A DNA stretch of 8,783 bases from Gammaproteobacteria bacterium (GTDB taxonomy: Bacteria > Pseudomonadota > Gammaproteobacteria > UBA9214). Shown piece after piece: positions 6,160-8,783 of this stretch. The translations under genes and the position numbers were made by a program. Position 1 is the first letter of the stretch, and each line of letters starts with the position of its first letter. Where the stretch lies: positions 1-8,783 of the forward strand of contig JAOULY010000052.1 in NCBI GenBank assembly GCA_029881775.1. The letters run 5' to 3'. The notes under the pieces are model-generated. The model did not search any database. It had not been told where the DNA came from and worked only from the letters and a program-made list of their open reading frames with translations.

Positions 6160-6375
6160 TCCCGCCTGTAAGTTGATGTTACTGAGTTTTATCCAGTGCT
6201 ACTGCCCAGGTAGCACGGGTTATTCCGTAGTCGGCGCTGGTGGCCCGACCATGCCCCGGGTGCGGGGTGTGCGCTATACCCGCCAGGATCCGGCTGCCCA
6301 GGGATGTGAATAATTATCCGTCCGTTGCCATACCCCGCTATCATATGAAGCTGGTTCATCGAATTGATTATTTCC
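6160..6375. other. Intergenic gap between the CNNM-family gene and tamA
   Basis: This 216-bp stretch has no supportable gene. It contains a clear 7-bp hairpin at 6196-6216 and a weaker GC-rich stem (about 6253-6275) with wobble pairs. A TATCAT box at 6339-6344 resembles a -10 element 31 nt before the tamA ATG but has no matching -35. tamA may be transcribed from here or by read-through. Confidence 0.4.
6196..6216 (+). terminator. Hairpin downstream of the CNNM-family gene, possible weak terminator
   Basis: GTGCTAC (6196-6202) pairs perfectly with GTAGCAC (6210-6216) around a 7-nt loop, 36 nt after the stop codon. The following bases (GGGTTATT) are not a proper U-run, so it may be a partial or Rho-assisted terminator or a 3'-end stabilising stem. 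Confidence 0.3.
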
Positions 6376-8106
6376 ATGTTGCGGCTGTTCACATTTTTAA
6401 TCACTCTCGCCATATTTACGGCGCCTGTTGCCCGGGCGGCATCGGTCGTGGTCGAGATAGAGGGGGTGACGGACGCGTTGCTGGAAAATGTGCGCAACAC
6501 TCTCAGTATCGTCCAGTACAAGGACGATGCCAATCTCAGCAGGCCGTGGGTGCAGCGACTGCATGGCAAGGCCGAGAGTGAGATTCGTGCCGCACTGAAG
6601 CCCTATGGCTATTACCGGCCGACAGTGGAAAAGGCGCTGTCGCGGCGTGATGATGGCTGGACGGCAAGCTACCGCATCGATCCGGGCGTGCCCGTGCCGA
6701 TCCGGTCAGCCGATGTGCAGTTGTTCGGCGCAGGTGCGGGTGAAGCGGATTTCCAGAAGCTGGTTAAGGCGCAGCCGTTGTCAGCGGGGGCACCGTTGAA
6801 TCAGCCGCGCTATGACAACCTGAAATCAAGCCTGCAAAAGCGCGCCCTTGAGCAGGGCTATTTTGATGCAAGGTTTCTGCTCCACGAGATTCGCCTCGAC
6901 CTCGACGCTTATCACGCTGACATCGTGATGCATTACGACACCGGTGCACGCTACCGGTTAGGCGAGGTTACGTTCGAACCCAGTTCCCTCTCCGACGATT
7001 TCCTCGCGCGTTATGTAACCTTTAAACCGGGTGACAATTATTCAACAAAGGCCGTGCTGGGCTTGCAGGAGGCACTGACCGATAGCGACTACTTCAGCAG
7101 CGTGGATGTGGTCGCGCAGCGTGAACGAGCCGAGGACTTGCAGGTGCCGGTGAATGTCACCGTAGTGCCGCACAAGCGCAATAAATATACCTTCGGCCTC
7201 GGCTACGGTACCGATACCGGTGCACGCGCGAGTGCCGGCTGGGAGCGGCGCCTTATCAACAAGCGCGGGCACCGTTTTGCCACCGACCTGCGCCTGTCCG
7301 AGGTCAAGAACAACCTGAGCGCCAGCTATTCCGTGCCGCTTCGAAATCCGCGGACCGAGAAGCTGACCTACAGCGCCGGTTATTTCGATTCCGATACCGA
7401 GACTAATCGCAGCCAGACGATCTTGCTGGGTGCCAGTCGAACAGATTCCCGCTGGGGTTCGAGCGAGACCCTCGGCCTGTCGTTCCAGCGCGAGGATTTT
7501 ACCGTCGGTGGTGTCGATGACACGGCGTTACTGCTGATGCCGGAGGCCAGCTGGTTGTGGGTACGTGCCGATGACCGTATTTACAGCAGCCGCGGCATGC
7601 GACTGCAACTGTCGGTGCGCGGGGCATCAGAAGCGCTGCTATCCAGTACAACATTTGTACAAACACAGCTCCAGGCCAAGTTCATACAGAAGGTGTTTTC
7701 GGCCAGCCGCATAATTTTGCGCGGTGAAGCCGGTATCAGTTATGTACCTGACTTCCGTGAACTGCCGTCATCACAGCGGTTTTTTGCCGGTGGCGATCAA
7801 AGCGTGCGCGGATATGATTACGAGAGCCTGGCGCCGGCCGACGCCAACGGTGTCATTCTCGGTGGCCGGAATTTGCTGGTCGGCAGCGCCGAGTATGAAC
7901 ATCCCATCAAGGGTAAATGGAGTGCCGCGGTATTCGTCGACACGGGTGCCGCCATCGACAGCCTGACCGACCGGCTCAGCACCGGCGCCGGCATCGGTTT
8001 GCGCTGGCGTTCGCCGATCGGGCTGATCCGGATCGACGTGGCCTCGGCCTTGAGCAAGGACGGCCATCCCCTGCGCCTGCACCTCGTGATCGGACCGGAC
8101 CTGTGA
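6376..8106 (+). CDS. tamA: TamA, outer-membrane Omp85-family subunit of the translocation and assembly module
   Basis: TamA is the outer-membrane barrel of the TAM complex, which partners with TamB in outer-membrane protein insertion and envelope lipid homeostasis. The 576-residue length is almost that of E. coli TamA. A signal peptide (1-21, ending PVARA before AS) leads into three POTRA domains (about 23-105, 106-190 and 191-265) and a C-terminal beta barrel (about 270-576). The Omp85 signature RFFAGGDQSVRGYDYESLAP (468-487) carries the VRGY motif of the loop-6 region. The protein ends in GPDL, as TamA proteins usually do. ATG 6376 was chosen because it gives a clean signal peptide. TTG 6364 is an in-frame alternative, and neither has a good Shine-Dalgarno sequence. 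Its TGA overlaps the tamB GTG start. Confidence 0.93.
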   Translation: MLRLFTFLITLAIFTAPVARAASVVVEIEGVTDALLENVRNTLSIVQYKDDANLSRPWVQRLHGKAESEIRAALKPYGYYRPTVEKALSRRDDGWTASYRIDPGVPVPIRSADVQLFGAGAGEADFQKLVKAQPLSAGAPLNQPRYDNLKSSLQKRALEQGYFDARFLLHEIRLDLDAYHADIVMHYDTGARYRLGEVTFEPSSLSDDFLARYVTFKPGDNYSTKAVLGLQEALTDSDYFSSVDVVAQRERAEDLQVPVNVTVVPHKRNKYTFGLGYGTDTGARASAGWERRLINKRGHRFATDLRLSEVKNNLSASYSVPLRNPRTEKLTYSAGYFDSDTETNRSQTILLGASRTDSRWGSSETLGLSFQREDFTVGGVDDTALLLMPEASWLWVRADDRIYSSRGMRLQLSVRGASEALLSSTTFVQTQLQAKFIQKVFSASRIILRGEAGISYVPDFRELPSSQRFFAGGDQSVRGYDYESLAPADANGVILGGRNLLVGSAEYEHPIKGKWSAAVFVDTGAAIDSLTDRLSTGAGIGLRWRSPIGLIRIDVASALSKDGHPLRLHLVIGPDL

Positions 8107-8783
8107 AGAAAGCGGCCGTTGCATTACTGGCAGGGTTGCTGTTGCTGATCGGGGTGACGGCCGGTACCTCTATTGGCCTGAATTGGCTGCTTGCCGTCGC
8201 TGACCGCATGGCGCCGGGTGAGTTGTCTGTCGGCACGGCAAGCGGGTCGTTGCTGGGCGCGCTGGATCTCGCCGACGTGCATTACCGGGACGAAGCACTG
8301 CAACTGGATATCGCGTCCGTGTCACTCGACTGGCAGCCTCTTGCACTGTTGCGTGGCAACGTGCATGTAATTCATGCGCGCGCCGGGGGCGTCGATGTGA
8401 AGGTGCTGGCAAAACAGGCGCCGGAGCCGCAACAGCCGGTGACATTCGATTCGTTGCCGATCGCGTTTGAGATCGGCGACTTCACCGTGACGAACATCAG
8501 TGTGCTTGATTATGGTGCCGCCGAACCGGTACGGATAGACCGCATACACCTGGCCGGCGAGGGGCGCGACAGTGAATTGCGCCTGCATGAAGTCGTGGCT
8601 GAATCCCCGCTGTTTGCCGCCAGGCTGCACGGGCTGCTGTCGCTGGATACGCAGCAAGACGGTGAGCTTGCCACCGAGTGGTGGGTGCAGTTGCCGGACA
8701 TGCCCAGGCTTGCCGGCACCGGTACGGTACAGGGCAACGGACTGCACATGCAGCTGCAACAGACCCTCAGCGGGCCGGCCGAT
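8103..8783 (+). CDS. tamB: TamB, inner-membrane-anchored TAM subunit, N-terminal part (3' end outside window)
   Basis: TamB is a very long beta-taco protein anchored in the inner membrane that reaches TamA across the periplasm and is implicated in lipid transport and outer-membrane assembly. The frame starts at GTG 8103-8105, inside the tamA stop (GTGA), and stays open for 227 codons to the window end. It opens with a signal anchor (KKAAVALLAGLLLLIGVTA, residues 2-20), followed by a TamB-like N-terminal region: GTASGSLLGALDLADVHYRD (44-63), then the LDWQPLALLRG segment (75-85) and alternating beta-strand patterns. The family is usually more than 1,000 residues long, so most of the gene lies beyond the edge. 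The frame is free of stops, and position directly after tamA supports the call. GTG is the start because it overlaps the tamA stop and precedes the anchor. Only a weak GGA precedes it, so translation is probably coupled to tamA. Confidence 0.9.
   Translation, partial: MKKAAVALLAGLLLLIGVTAGTSIGLNWLLAVADRMAPGELSVGTASGSLLGALDLADVHYRDEALQLDIASVSLDWQPLALLRGNVHVIHARAGGVDVKVLAKQAPEPQQPVTFDSLPIAFEIGDFTVTNISVLDYGAAEPVRIDRIHLAGEGRDSELRLHEVVAESPLFAARLHGLLSLDTQQDGELATEWWVQLPDMPRLAGTGTVQGNGLHMQLQQTLSGPAD

Noticed and set aside
6240..6581. Plus-strand open frame before and into tamA
   Set aside because: It overlaps the TamA signal peptide and POTRA1 coding sequence in another frame and shows no domain or ribosome binding site.
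8095..8106. TamA ends in Leu rather than the aromatic residue common in outer-membrane barrels
   Set aside because: From family knowledge TamA proteins commonly end in GPEL/GPDL, so this is not an anomaly or a truncation.
8322..8759. Minus-strand open frame opposite the tamB start
   Set aside because: The plus strand carries the TamB N-terminal frame in register after tamA. The antisense peptide is unremarkable.

Overview
The window looks like ordinary chromosomal sequence from a moderately GC-rich Gammaproteobacterium. The TamA/TamB outer-membrane module, the RimB/RimK pair and a System II (CcsA/ResC) cytochrome c biogenesis protein together suggest a Chromatiales-like or other free-living, sulfur- or nitrogen-cycle relative rather than an enteric. 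That placement is inference from family content. I see no mobile element, CRISPR array, tRNA or rRNA.

Layout. (1) Positions 1-964, plus strand: the C-terminal part of a CcsA/ResC-type haem handling protein, overlapping by ATGA with a small membrane-targeted TPR protein. (2) Positions 981-3400, minus strand: a tight three-gene unit transcribed rimB - rimK - AstE/aspartoacylase-like gene. It encodes an aspartic-protease-fold RimB-type protein, the ATP-grasp glutamate ligase RimK and a zinc-dependent deacylase-family enzyme. The rimB/rimK junction is a 4-bp ATGA overlap and the rimK/deacylase gap is 3 bp. (3) Positions 3509-4492, minus strand: the magnesium channel CorA. (4) Positions 4493-4800: a divergent regulatory region with a credible corA promoter, a perfect 12-bp palindrome and an 8-bp inverted repeat. 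(5) Positions 4801-6159, plus strand: a CNNM/HlyC-CorC family transporter with a CBS pair. (6) Positions 6376-8783, plus strand: tamA followed by the N-terminal part of tamB, which starts at a GTG overlapping the tamA stop and runs off the window.

How the genes fit together. CorA and the CNNM protein are two different magnesium-related membrane protein families facing away from one control region. RimK with RimB and the deacylase resembles a writer plus two hydrolase-fold partners acting on glutamate-type modification, with ribosomal protein S6 as the known RimK substrate. TamA and TamB together form the envelope-spanning translocation and assembly module. CcsA with the TPR protein belongs to cytochrome c maturation. 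The most interesting part is the RimB-RimK-deacylase unit, whose third member has no settled role. Most of the rest is recognisable core biology.
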